From: Ilumatobacteraceae bacterium
GTDB taxonomy: Bacteria > Actinomycetota > Acidimicrobiia > Acidimicrobiales > Ilumatobacteraceae
NCBI GenBank assembly: GCA_022843125.1
Contig: JALHOG010000027.1
Coordinates: 1 to 61,863, forward strand
Direction of reading: 5' to 3'
DNA length: 61,863 bases
In this document: one piece after another, positions 17,100 through 23,787 of the stretch
How positions within the stretch are numbered: position 1 is the first letter of the stretch
Layout of the letters: each line of letters begins with the position of its first letter
Translations under genes and position numbers: made by a program
Notes under the pieces: generated by a model
What the model saw: the letters and a program-made list of their open reading frames with translations, nothing else
The model's database searches: none
What the model was told of the DNA's origin: nothing

Positions 17100-17782
17100 C
17101 CGGCGAATGTATCACGCGTGAGACACGTGGCTCTGCTGGCGCCGCCGGTGATCACGACCGACTCGGGGAGGCGCGCGATCAGCTCGAACGCCACACGCGT
17201 CAACGCGATGACCTGTTCCGGCATGGTGGAGAGCGCGATCTCGATTATGCGGTCGTCGATCACAACGCTGATCGCATCGATCGAGCCGAGCGTGAGGGAC
17301 GGGTTGCTGCCCGCTGCCGCGGCGAGCCCGAGGGAGTGGGCATCGATCGCGGCGTTGATCCGGGACCACAGGTCGTCGTCGGTCTCCCCATCGCCTCGTG
17401 CTGCGAGCATGGCGTCGACATCGACCGGCGGGTGCGCCGCGAGCCACTCACGTGCGACGTCGAGCACGTCGGCGCGCCCGACGCGCACCAGCGGTGCAGC
17501 GAGCAGCCCGTCGAAGTCGCCGACGTCTTCGAGGAGCGTGAACAGCGCGTGGTGGAACTCCTCACACACGTAGGTCGGGTAGCCCGTGAGCGCGGCGAGC
17601 GCCGACGTGTTGATCACTCGATGCGCGTGGCGGTTCGCCGGCCCGACGCTGCCGAACCGCGCCAGCGTCTCGTCGAGATCGTCGACGTTCGGGTCGAAGC
17701 CGTCGTCGGCATCGTCGTCCTCGATGATCGGCGGGAGCGTCCCCTCGGGACGACGACGGGGCGTGAGGTGATGGACAGACAT
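17087..17782 (-). CDS. hypothetical acidic protein behind a damage-type promoter
   Basis: A 231-residue soluble protein with no family I recognise. Residues 20-45 are strongly acidic (IIEDDDADDGFDPNVDDLDE), followed by a helical Leu-rich region (ALFTLLEDVGDFDGLLAAPLV) and a C-half ending TCLTRDTFAGWQS. The ATG at 17782 follows GGAGGATCAC. A leader of about 50 bases separates it from a strong TGTCACAG...TAGGGT promoter. The 3' end runs into the Phd/PIN genes (13-base overlap), so damage could also raise that TA pair. Confidence 0.65.
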   Translation of the reverse strand: MSVHHLTPRRRPEGTLPPIIEDDDADDGFDPNVDDLDETLARFGSVGPANRHAHRVINTSALAALTGYPTYVCEEFHHALFTLLEDVGDFDGLLAAPLVRVGRADVLDVAREWLAAHPPVDVDAMLAARGDGETDDDLWSRINAAIDAHSLGLAAAAGSNPSLTLGSIDAISVVIDDRIIEIALSTMPEQVIALTRVAFELIARLPESVVITGGASRATCLTRDTFAGWQS

Positions 17783-17834
17783 GTGATCCTCCGGTTCGCA
17801 GTTCGGCGTGCTGGAGGGGAAGTCGGTGACGGCG

Positions 17835-17856
17835 ACCCTAGCGAGGGGCTGTGACA
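17835..17856 (-). promoter_or_regulatory. TGTCACAGCCCC promoter
   Basis: TGTCACAGCCCCTCGC followed at once by TAGGGT, the best -10 of the set. It drives the 17087-17782 gene through a short leader with a Shine-Dalgarno sequence. The leader sequence (17791-17840) recurs near 22018 and, in part, near 11830. Confidence 0.6.
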
Positions 17857-17969
17857 TCCGCTTCGTGACTGCGCAGCGCGGTCGGTGAGGCCGCGAGTGC
17901 GGGCTCGCTCGGGTCCCGTGCCCGACGAATCTGCAGGAGCATCGGAACGGCGTCCGCGAGACTCGCACC

Positions 17970-18746
17970 ATGGAGAACACGGTGCTCTACTCGCTCGACG
18001 ACCGGCATGTCGCCACGATCACCTACAACCGCCCCGACGAGCTGAATCGGATCAACGGCGACTTCCGGCGTGACGTCAACGAGGCGTGGAACCGGTTCCG
18101 CGAGGACGAGGACGCATGGGTGGCGATCGTGACCGGTGCGGGTGAGGCGTTCTGCGCCGGTGCCGACTTCAAGGAGGGCGGCGGCGCGGGCACGTGGCCC
18201 GGCAGCTTCTGGGAGATCCCGACCGTGAACTCGTTCGAGAGCGGGATGGAGATCTGGAAGCCGATCATCGCCGCCGTCAACGGTGTGTGCCAGGGGTACG
18301 GGCTCACCGGCGCGCTCGCGTGCGACTTCATCATCGCCGCGCAGAGCGCGACGTTCGGCTTCCAGGAGGTCCGGAAGGGGATCAGTACCGCCAACGGTGC
18401 GATGCGGCTGCCGGGCAAGGTGGGCTGGCAGTACGCGATGGAGATGCTGTTGACCGGCGACATGATCGACGCCGATCGGGCCCTCGAGATCGGGCTGGCC
18501 GGTTGGGTCGTCCCCGACGACGAGCTGATGGACGCCGCGCAGCACCTCGCCGGGCGACTGCTGCAGGGCGCGCCCCTGGCCCAACGAGCGGTCAAGGAGA
18601 TGGCGTGGCGCGGCCAGCGGCTCCCGTGGGTCGACAGCCTGCGGATGGGTGAGACGATGCGACGGGTGGTCCGCGCCACCGACGACGCCCAGGAAGGCAT
18701 CGCCGCCTTCATGGAGGGCCGCGATCCGAGGTGGACCGGCCGCTGA
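17970..18746 (+). CDS. enoyl-CoA hydratase/isomerase family protein
   Basis: Crotonase-fold enzyme of 258 residues. ATITYNRPDELNRINGDF and AFCAGADFKEGG are the first signature strands, with the oxyanion-hole backbone around AGADF. KPIIAAVNGVCQGYGLTGALACDFIIA is the second signature and holds the usual acid positions in the helix region. LAGRLLQGAPLAQRAVKEM closes the trimer domain. It probably acts in fatty-acid or aromatic acyl-CoA degradation; the exact acyl-CoA is not readable. Monocistronic and convergent with a small leftward gene. Confidence 0.85.
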   Translation: MENTVLYSLDDRHVATITYNRPDELNRINGDFRRDVNEAWNRFREDEDAWVAIVTGAGEAFCAGADFKEGGGAGTWPGSFWEIPTVNSFESGMEIWKPIIAAVNGVCQGYGLTGALACDFIIAAQSATFGFQEVRKGISTANGAMRLPGKVGWQYAMEMLLTGDMIDADRALEIGLAGWVVPDDELMDAAQHLAGRLLQGAPLAQRAVKEMAWRGQRLPWVDSLRMGETMRRVVRATDDAQEGIAAFMEGRDPRWTGR

Positions 18747-18753
18747 GCCGGGG

Positions 18754-18921
18754 TCAGGCGCTGGTTGCGCCGGCGGCGTCGGAGCCGTAGACCGCGCGGA
18801 AGTCGATCTGCGGTCGACGGTTCGCCTCCCAGAGGAGCGCGAACAGGGTGTCGGCGTTCTCCTGTCCGAGGACCTCGACGAGCTTGCGGTACAGCCGAGT
18901 GGTGGCTTCGTGCGTGGGCAT
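18754..18921 (-). CDS. small 55-residue protein, function unknown
   Basis: Begins MPTHEATTRLYRKLVEVLGQ and continues ENADTLFALLWEANRRP. The R-L-x-x-x-L...L-G-x-E-x-A-D-T-L pattern matches the opening of the coiled-coil membrane protein at 11381-11794, so the two share a small helical domain. The ATG at 18921 follows GGAGGTGCGAC. It lies 35 bases downstream of the stop of the PIN gene and may be the last gene of that operon. Confidence 0.55.
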   Translation of the reverse strand: MPTHEATTRLYRKLVEVLGQENADTLFALLWEANRRPQIDFRAVYGSDAAGATSA

Positions 18922-18956
18922 GTCGCACCTCCGGTGTGAGTGAGTGGGCGGCTGGG

Positions 18957-19349
18957 TCAGCTGGGTGAGATGACGGTGAGGCCGTGCTGGCGGGCAGCGG
19001 CGGCGAGAAGCGGGTCGTAGGTGATGAGGCCGTCGATGTCGTCGGCGATGCCGAGCGCGGTGGCCAGATGGACCGAGTCGAGTGTGCGGAGGTCGGCGGG
19101 TTCGAGTTCGGCAGCGGCATCGAACACCCCGGGGGTGGCGGGGAGGAAGTCGATGGCGGCGAGGCCCTCCTCGATGTCGATCGGTTGGGAGGTGCCGCTG
19201 CGAAGGACGGCGCGTTGGAGTTCGGTGCGGAGCAGGTCGCTGGCGACGAGCTCGGGCTGGTGGTCGGCGACCCACTCGTGCAGCGCGGCGGTTTCGGCTT
19301 CGACGGTCACCAGCTTCACGATCGCCGAGGTGTCGATGTACCAGGCCAT
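18957..19349 (-). CDS. vapC: PIN-domain toxin (VapC family), second Phd/PIN pair
   Basis: A 130-residue PIN nuclease with acidic residues in WYIDTSAIVKL, LLRTELQRAV, LDSVHLATAL and TYDPLLAAAA. This is the full set for one Mg-dependent active site. It lies 12 bases after the antitoxin stop and is transcribed with it. Confidence 0.85.
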   Translation of the reverse strand: MAWYIDTSAIVKLVTVEAETAALHEWVADHQPELVASDLLRTELQRAVLRSGTSQPIDIEEGLAAIDFLPATPGVFDAAAELEPADLRTLDSVHLATALGIADDIDGLITYDPLLAAAARQHGLTVISPS

Positions 19350-19361
19350 GGTGGCGGCAGG

Positions 19362-19637
19362 TCAGTAGCGCTCGTCGTCGCGCATGGCGCGGAGGGTGTC
19401 GCCGAGGCTCGACCCGTCGGTGATCGCCACGGTGGGGAGGGGCAGGGCGGCGGCGGACGTGGTGGCGCGGCGGACGAGACCGGCGTTGCGCATCTCCTCG
19501 AGCCGTGACGCGCGTAGCGGCACGATCTGCGCGACGGGCGTTCCCCGGTCGGTGATGGTGATCACGTCGCCGGCCGCAGCCTGCCGCACCACCTCGGATG
19601 CGTTCTGCTTCAGCGATCGAATCCCCACGGTCGTCAT
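19362..19637 (-). CDS. Phd/YefM-family antitoxin, second pair
   Basis: A 91-residue antitoxin: IRSLKQNASEVVRQAAAGD and ITITDRGTPVAQIVPL are the Phd core, with a longer, less regular tail (LPTVAITDGSSLGDTLRAM). The start ATG is buried in a 25-base perfect palindrome, so the gene appears leaderless and directly autorepressed. Confidence 0.85.
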   Translation of the reverse strand: MTTVGIRSLKQNASEVVRQAAAGDVITITDRGTPVAQIVPLRASRLEEMRNAGLVRRATTSAAALPLPTVAITDGSSLGDTLRAMRDDERY

Positions 19638-19658
19638 GTGCTACACCGTAGCACATGA
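19634..19658. promoter_or_regulatory. 25-base palindromic operator of the second Phd/PIN pair
   Basis: Perfect 11-base arms (ATGTGCTAC core) around ACC. On the minus strand TACGGT sits 7 bases before the ATG, giving a leaderless start inside the operator. Confidence 0.7.
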
Positions 19659-19684
19659 TCACAATGTCCTGGTTGGGCGAGAGT

Positions 19685-19702
19685 GTTAGTGAATACACTA
19701 AC
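19685..19702. promoter_or_regulatory. operator/promoter of TA module B
   Basis: GTTAGTG-AATA-CACTAAC, 7-base arms. The embedded TACACT ends 6 bases before the GTG at 19706, so the message is probably leaderless and repressed by the XRE protein it encodes. Confidence 0.65.
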
Positions 19703-19705
19703 GAT

Positions 19706-20302
19706 GTGGAGATGAACCCCGGTGAGCTGATTCGTCGGGAACGGCTCGCGCTCGGGCTGTCGACGCGCGAACTGGCTGTGCTCGCGGGCGTGTCGTACCC
19801 GACGATCTCCCGGATCGAGAACGGCCACGATCAGCCGCGCTGGGACACGCTCGAGCGGCTCGCCGGCGCGCTGGGGATGGCGTGGCGGCCGGTCCTCGAA
19901 GAGCGGCCGGCTCCACGCGTCGCCGACCTCGCCGGCCACTGGACGTCGGACCGCGCCGGGAACGCGGAGCCGGACTGGACCCGCTGGCGTGCGCTCGTCG
20001 ATCAGCTTCGGGCTCATCCCGAGCTCACCGCGGTCGCGATCGCCGCGGAGCCGGAGCCGTCGGGGTCGGAGCTCGTCGACAACCTCGTCGCAGCGACGGC
20101 GGAGAAGCTCGCCGACGACGCGGGCCTCCGCCGGCCGCCGTGGACCCGCCGGGTCGACCCACTCAGCGCTCCGTGGGCTGCCGCCGCGACGCCGCGGAAG
20201 CGTGCGGAGCACCTGGTGCGGACCCCACCCCAGTTCGCGGCGCGCAACATCACGCTGCCAGCATCGGCGATCTGGCGTGAACGAGCGCAGGCCACCGCAT
20301 GA
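19706..20302 (+). CDS. XRE-family antitoxin with conserved C-terminal domain (module B)
   Basis: Diverged copy of the antitoxin at 15775-16371. The XRE HTH is LSTRELAVLAGVSYPTISRIENGHDQPRWDTL. The shared C-region follows (PDWTRWRALVDQL, SGSELVDNLVA, EKLADDAG, ATPRKRAEHL). The GTG at 19706 lines up with the GTG of module A; an ATG at 19712 is the alternative. It overlaps the downstream nucleotidyltransferase by 4 bases (ATGA). Confidence 0.75.
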   Translation: MEMNPGELIRRERLALGLSTRELAVLAGVSYPTISRIENGHDQPRWDTLERLAGALGMAWRPVLEERPAPRVADLAGHWTSDRAGNAEPDWTRWRALVDQLRAHPELTAVAIAAEPEPSGSELVDNLVAATAEKLADDAGLRRPPWTRRVDPLSAPWAAAATPRKRAEHLVRTPPQFAARNITLPASAIWRERAQATA

Positions 20303-20964
20303 ACCCTGACGGTCTGCTCGGCGGCGACGACATCCGGAGGCTCATCTCCGAGGTCGCCGACGAGCTCCGAGGCGCGCCCGGGCAGCGGACGATCGTGATG
20401 GTCGGTGGGTCGCTCCTCGCCTGTCTGGGGCTTCGTGACTCGACCGAGGACGTCGACTCGGTCCGGCAGTTCGACGACACGCTGCGCTCCGCCATCCGTG
20501 CGGTCGCTGTACGTCACGAGCTCACCTCCGATTGGCTCAACGATCACGCAACGGCGTTCGCGCCGCACACCCTCGACTCGGCTGAGTGCGTGGTGCTCCT
20601 CGACCGGCCGGAGCTGCGCGTCCTTGGGGCGCCGTTGCACGTGGTGTTCCTGATGAAGCTCAGACGGGCCGATCCGGCGGACCTCCAGGACATGCGACGG
20701 ATCTGGCCGCAAGTGCGTGATCGATTCCCGTCGGCGAGCGCGGTGGTCGAGGCATTCACCGCGGCGTTTCCCGATGAACCCGACGACGAGTTCCTCGACG
20801 CACTCGTCGTGGATGAGCTCGCGAAGGGCGGCTTCGACGTGCCGCGTCGGAAGGACGATGTGCTGCGTGCCTTCGCCGCACTCCCGCCCGTCGACCCCGA
20901 GCGTTTCCGTGCCGATCTCGACGCCGTGGTCGACCCGAGCTTCGTTGATCCGTTCGACCGATGA
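20299..20964 (+). CDS. DUF6036-like nucleotidyltransferase with an appended Phd-antitoxin tail (module B)
   Basis: Residues 1-175 match the module A toxin (IVMVGGSLLACLGLR, STEDVDSVRQF, WLNDHATAF, RVLGAPLHVVFLMKL). After FPDEPDDEF the two diverge. The last 40 or so residues here, LPPVDPERFRADLDAVVDPS, instead copy the C-terminal tail of the Phd antitoxin at 16863-17099. A lost Phd/PIN pair therefore seems to have fused its antitoxin end to this gene. Whether the tail still folds, or blocks anything, is unknown. Confidence 0.7.
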   Translation: MNPDGLLGGDDIRRLISEVADELRGAPGQRTIVMVGGSLLACLGLRDSTEDVDSVRQFDDTLRSAIRAVAVRHELTSDWLNDHATAFAPHTLDSAECVVLLDRPELRVLGAPLHVVFLMKLRRADPADLQDMRRIWPQVRDRFPSASAVVEAFTAAFPDEPDDEFLDALVVDELAKGGFDVPRRKDDVLRAFAALPPVDPERFRADLDAVVDPSFVDPFDR

Positions 20965-21070
20965 GCGCGGGCCCCTCGATGCCAACGTCGTCAGGCCAGC
21001 TCGACGATCACGCTCGGCGAGCTCAGCGTCGGCCCAGGCGACGCTCGGGGCCAGTGCAACACCTCGCGTG
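20961..21070 (+). pseudogene. remnant of a PIN toxin gene
   Basis: Overlapping the stop of the previous gene, the DNA reads in two frames as GPLDANVVRP and then STITLGELSVGP. These correspond to RGLLDTSTVILL and SAITLAELSVGP of the PIN toxin at 16426. With the Phd tail just upstream, this is what is left of a Phd/PIN pair. No open frame survives. Confidence 0.45.
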
Positions 21071-21123
21071 GCGGGGAGTCGTCCCCGTCGACCTTGACGA
21101 GGCAGGCGCATACGGTCCGGCCG

Positions 21124-21145
21124 TGAGACAGTCGAAAGGTAGGGT
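21124..21145 (+). promoter_or_regulatory. promoter with TAGGGT -10
   Basis: TGAGACAG... then TAGGGT, 16 bases from the first T, with the ATG 6 bases on. Same geometry as the TGTCACACC set, but with a divergent -35. Confidence 0.45.
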
Positions 21146-21151
21146 CTGGAC

Positions 21152-21337
21152 ATGAGCGAGCCGTCCGAGAAGCGGGTGATCAGCATCGAGGAGCTCGAGC
21201 GGATGTCGCCGGCCGAACGGGCTGCAGCGATCGACGCGTCGATCGTGCACGACTGGTCGGCGGTCAGGCCGGAGTTCCGTGCCGAGATCGACGCAACCGC
21301 TCGTCGCTTGGGCGACGAGCACCGCTCGCGTGCCTGA
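21152..21337 (+). CDS. small putative antitoxin
   Basis: A 61-residue, mostly helical, acidic protein (ISIEELERMSPAERAAAIDAS, RPEFRAEIDATARRL). The length, composition and 8-base overlap with a following toxin-like reading frame fit an antitoxin whose toxin has decayed. It appears leaderless, 6 bases after a TAGGGT -10. Confidence 0.55.
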   Translation: MSEPSEKRVISIEELERMSPAERAAAIDASIVHDWSAVRPEFRAEIDATARRLGDEHRSRA

Positions 21338-21490
21338 CCGCCAGGTCCGGTTCACCGATTCGTTCTTCGACCGCCTCGACGTCCTCATCCCGGCGGAGCG
21401 ATCTGGTGATGGCGCGCCGTCTGCGACCGACTTCTTGCTGATCGATGTTCCTCGCCTCCGCGACATGCTCGCCGAGGACTGCGTTGCTCG
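21330..21490 (+). pseudogene. truncated toxin gene (partner of the 61-residue antitoxin)
   Basis: From the GTG at 21330 the frame gives PDRQVRFTDSFFDRLDVLIP, then ERSGDGAPSATDFLLIDVPR. This resembles the opening of the toxin at 53723 (VTVHPDVLEAAHERF, EERSARGGPSEYDFV). After DMLAEDC the similarity stops and the frame runs into a region antisense to a membrane-protein gene. The C-terminal half is missing, so the toxin is probably dead. Confidence 0.45.
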
Positions 21491-21586
21491 GCCCGTAGCG
21501 CCGGGCTCCGCCGGTGACGTGGGACGATCTCCCGATGGTCCGGCGTCATGGTGTGGGTCAGACCCGGACGGTGACGTCGGGTTGGG

Positions 21587-21940
21587 TCAGCCGGACGGTG
21601 GCAACGCGACGTACACGCCGGCGCCGATGATCCACGTCGCCACGATGGCCCATCCCAGCCGACTCCACGACGACCGACGATCAGCCCGGGCGAGCGCAGG
21701 TGCGAGTGTGAGGAGTGCCGCGACGAGTGCCGACACGGCGACGGCGGCTGCGGCTCCTGCGGCGCTCAGCCCGCAGGACGCGTGCGTCGCCGTCGGTCCG
21801 CAGTTGTCGTCGCCGCTGATCTGCCACCGCGTCACCGCCCATGCGATCGCGGCCCCGACCGGCGCGAGCATGCACAGTGCGAGCGCCGGTCTGAGCCACG
21901 CGGTGATGCGAGGCATCCCAGACGGATCCGGCGTCGACAT
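21587..21940 (-). CDS. small integral membrane protein
   Basis: A 117-residue protein with three or four hydrophobic helices (ALALCMLAPVGAAIAWAV, AAGAAAAVAVSALVAALL, WAIVATWIIGAGVYVAL) and two cysteines in a short extracytoplasmic loop (NCGPTATHASCGLS). No family recognised. About 80 bases upstream lies a copy of the leader seen at 17791. Confidence 0.6.
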   Translation of the reverse strand: MSTPDPSGMPRITAWLRPALALCMLAPVGAAIAWAVTRWQISGDDNCGPTATHASCGLSAAGAAAAVAVSALVAALLTLAPALARADRRSSWSRLGWAIVATWIIGAGVYVALPPSG

Positions 21941-22017
21941 GATCCGGTCCTAGCACAACGCCGACGGGCTCCTCTCGACGACGACGTGACGGTATGGGTA
22001 GACCCGATCCGTCACGG

Positions 22018-22075
22018 CCGGTTCGCGGTTCGCCGTGTGGGAGGGCAAGTCGGTGACGGCGACCTCAACGAGGGG
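22018..22075. repeat. second copy of the 17791-17840 leader sequence
   Basis: Reads CCGGTTCGCGGTTCGCCGTG then AAGTCGGTGACGGCGACC, nearly identical to 17791-17840. A partial copy is near 11830 (AAGTCGGCGACC). It lacks a good TANNNT here, so this may be a decayed promoter/leader unit. Confidence 0.55.
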
Positions 22076-22135
22076 TGACGTTGACGAGCCTGGAAGCCGT
22101 CGCTTCGCGTCACGGTCTGGGTCTGACGCACACCG

Positions 22136-23359
22136 TTACGTGCCGAGGAATGTGTCGGTGCGGTCGGTGATCGTTGCTGCGAGGGGTTCGGGGAGCCTGC
22201 CGAGCGCGGGCCGCATCCGGTCGATGAGGTCCTCGACGGCCCGCTGCGTGATCGCTGGGGCGAGCGGCCAGCGTTCGGCTTCGGCGAGCAGATCGTCGAC
22301 GGTGACTCGCGACAGCACACGGACGCCGTTGACGTGCATCGCTGCTCGGTCAGGGAGTGTGTCCCACAGCATCGTCGGCACGGAGTCGTATAGCGGGGCG
22401 AGCTCGATCACGCCGGGTGCGGTGTGCAGGACGCTGAGGTTCTTCGCGTGCGCGTCGCTGTTGCCGATGACGACGGTGAACGCAACCGCCTGCGCGAGCC
22501 GGAATAGTTCGCGTTGCGGGTCGTCTGCGTGCCGGTCGAGCAGCGCTGCCACCTGCGCGAGCCCGGGGCCGCCGTGTTGCTCGTATTTCGCTCTGCCTTG
22601 GTTCGCCTGGGCGTTGATGCCGAGCGCTTGGCAGATGTCTTCCTGGTGGATGCGTTCGACCGTCCCGTCGGCGCCGACGGTCCGGTCGAAGCGCGACACG
22701 ATGATGCAGTCGATCCCGGCGAGGTTGACGACCTCCGTCTGCGCAGTCGTGAGCCCGAGCTCGCGGGCGAGCGTCATCGCGGCGTGTTCGGCGGCGACGA
22801 GGCCGGGGAATCGGCGGTCCTCGACCTTCAGGATGTGCGTCGACGGGCGGCCGCCGTCCGGGCGCGCCCAACCGGTGTCGGCCTTGATGAGCAGCAGCTT
22901 GTTCTGCAGGCCGGGGATCGACAGCTCGCTGTCGTCGTACACCGCAAGCGGCCGGTCTTCGAGCCCGGCGACCTCATCGGCGAGGCCGTCACCGTCGTAG
23001 GGGACCGCGTCACCGGGCCGGTCCTCGGGGGTGTCGGCGGTGACGACGACGGCGCCGGCGACGTCACGCCCGTAGCGGGCGAGCAGCCCGTACACGTCCG
23101 CGGACGCCACGCCGGCCATCGCGGCGAGGTGCTCGAGATGGCGCCCTTCGGGGAGGAGGCCACGGAAGTAGTTCGTCGGTTTCTGGCGGGACCTGCTGAG
23201 GGGCAACGAGCACGACAGGATCGGCGAGTTGCCGGGCCATCGGTCGCACGCCTCCGCGGTGTAGCGCATCGTGAGGTCGCAGGCGCGTCCGGACGGTTCG
23301 ACGTCCGCGATCCGGATGCCGTAGAGCCACACGCCGAGCGGTGGTTTGCGCCGTGCCAT
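22136..23359 (-). CDS. hipA: HipA-type Ser/Thr kinase toxin, first copy
   Basis: A 407-residue kinase. The N-subdomain includes the usual early WLYGIRIADV strand and NYFRGLLPEG. The glycine-rich ATP lid corresponds to SIPGLQNKLLL. The catalytic core is VVIGNSDAHAKNLSVL (N-x-D-A-H-x-K-N) and the Mg site is LAPLYDSVPT. HipA kinases phosphorylate aminoacyl-tRNA synthetases and slow growth. The ATG overlaps the hipB stop as TGATG. The stop codon lies in a repeat related to the 23699 palindrome, which may terminate the transcript. Confidence 0.85.
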   Translation of the reverse strand: MARRKPPLGVWLYGIRIADVEPSGRACDLTMRYTAEACDRWPGNSPILSCSLPLSRSRQKPTNYFRGLLPEGRHLEHLAAMAGVASADVYGLLARYGRDVAGAVVVTADTPEDRPGDAVPYDGDGLADEVAGLEDRPLAVYDDSELSIPGLQNKLLLIKADTGWARPDGGRPSTHILKVEDRRFPGLVAAEHAAMTLARELGLTTAQTEVVNLAGIDCIIVSRFDRTVGADGTVERIHQEDICQALGINAQANQGRAKYEQHGGPGLAQVAALLDRHADDPQRELFRLAQAVAFTVVIGNSDAHAKNLSVLHTAPGVIELAPLYDSVPTMLWDTLPDRAAMHVNGVRVLSRVTVDDLLAEAERWPLAPAITQRAVEDLIDRMRPALGRLPEPLAATITDRTDTFLGT

Positions 23360-23583
23360 CAGGTCCGGTCCACGGTGATCGTGACGGTCGCTCCGAGCCG
23401 CCGAAGGAGTCGCAGGAGCAGCTCGATCGATCGGCCCTGCCGGCCACGTTCGAGCTGCGCGATCGTGTCGCGACTCATGCCGGACTGCTCGCCGAGCTCC
23501 GCCTGCGTGAGCCCCTGTGCCTGGCGAATCCCCGCAACGGCACGCCCGAGATCCTCGGGGGACCGAACCACGTAGCGTTCCAT
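23359..23583 (-). CDS. hipB: HipB-type XRE antitoxin/repressor, first copy
   Basis: A 74-residue Cro/C1-type protein: LGRAVAGIRQAQGLTQAELG, then SGMSRDTIAQLERGRQG is the helix-turn-helix, and LLRLLRRLGATVTITV is the dimer strand. The ATG at 23583 is taken because GGGAGG precedes it; an upstream in-frame ATG (23664) lies inside the operator. It should bind the three evenly spaced GTGACGTATACGTCAC-type sites upstream. Confidence 0.8.
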   Translation of the reverse strand: MERYVVRSPEDLGRAVAGIRQAQGLTQAELGEQSGMSRDTIAQLERGRQGRSIELLLRLLRRLGATVTITVDRT

Positions 23584-23599
23584 GTGACCACACCTCCCT

Positions 23600-23689
23600 G
23601 TGACGCCGACGTCACATCGAGACGATACACGACGATGTGACGTATACGTCACGTTCTTCGCCATGAGAGCGTTGTGACGTATATGTCAC
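23600..23689. promoter_or_regulatory. three HipB-type operators at 37-base spacing
   Basis: Palindromes centred at 23607.5, 23644.5 and 23681.5: an imperfect site (GTGACGCCGACGTCAC), a perfect one (GTGACGTATACGTCAC, 23637-23652) and a one-mismatch-pair site (GTGACGTATATGTCAC). Equal 37-base steps are about 3.5 turns, so neighbouring dimers lie on opposite faces. They lie between hipB and the rightward helicase gene and may control both. Confidence 0.7.
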
Positions 23690-23698
23690 AGGACGATG

Positions 23699-23772
23699 CG
23701 TGACGGATTGGGTCAGACCAACTCCGTCACGGCTCGAGCCGTGACGGAGTTGGTCTGACCCAAACCGTCACG
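23699..23772. repeat. 74-base near-perfect palindrome
   Basis: Two 37-base arms meet at GGCTCGAGCC with a single mismatch (A opposite A at 23707/23764) and no loop. Each arm carries TTGGGTCAGACCAACTCCGT. A single related arm lies at about 22110-22140 at the end of hipA. It sits 16 bases before the helicase start. Too symmetrical for an ordinary terminator and placed between divergent genes. Confidence 0.8.
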
Positions 23773-23787
23773 TGGCAGCATCTCTCG

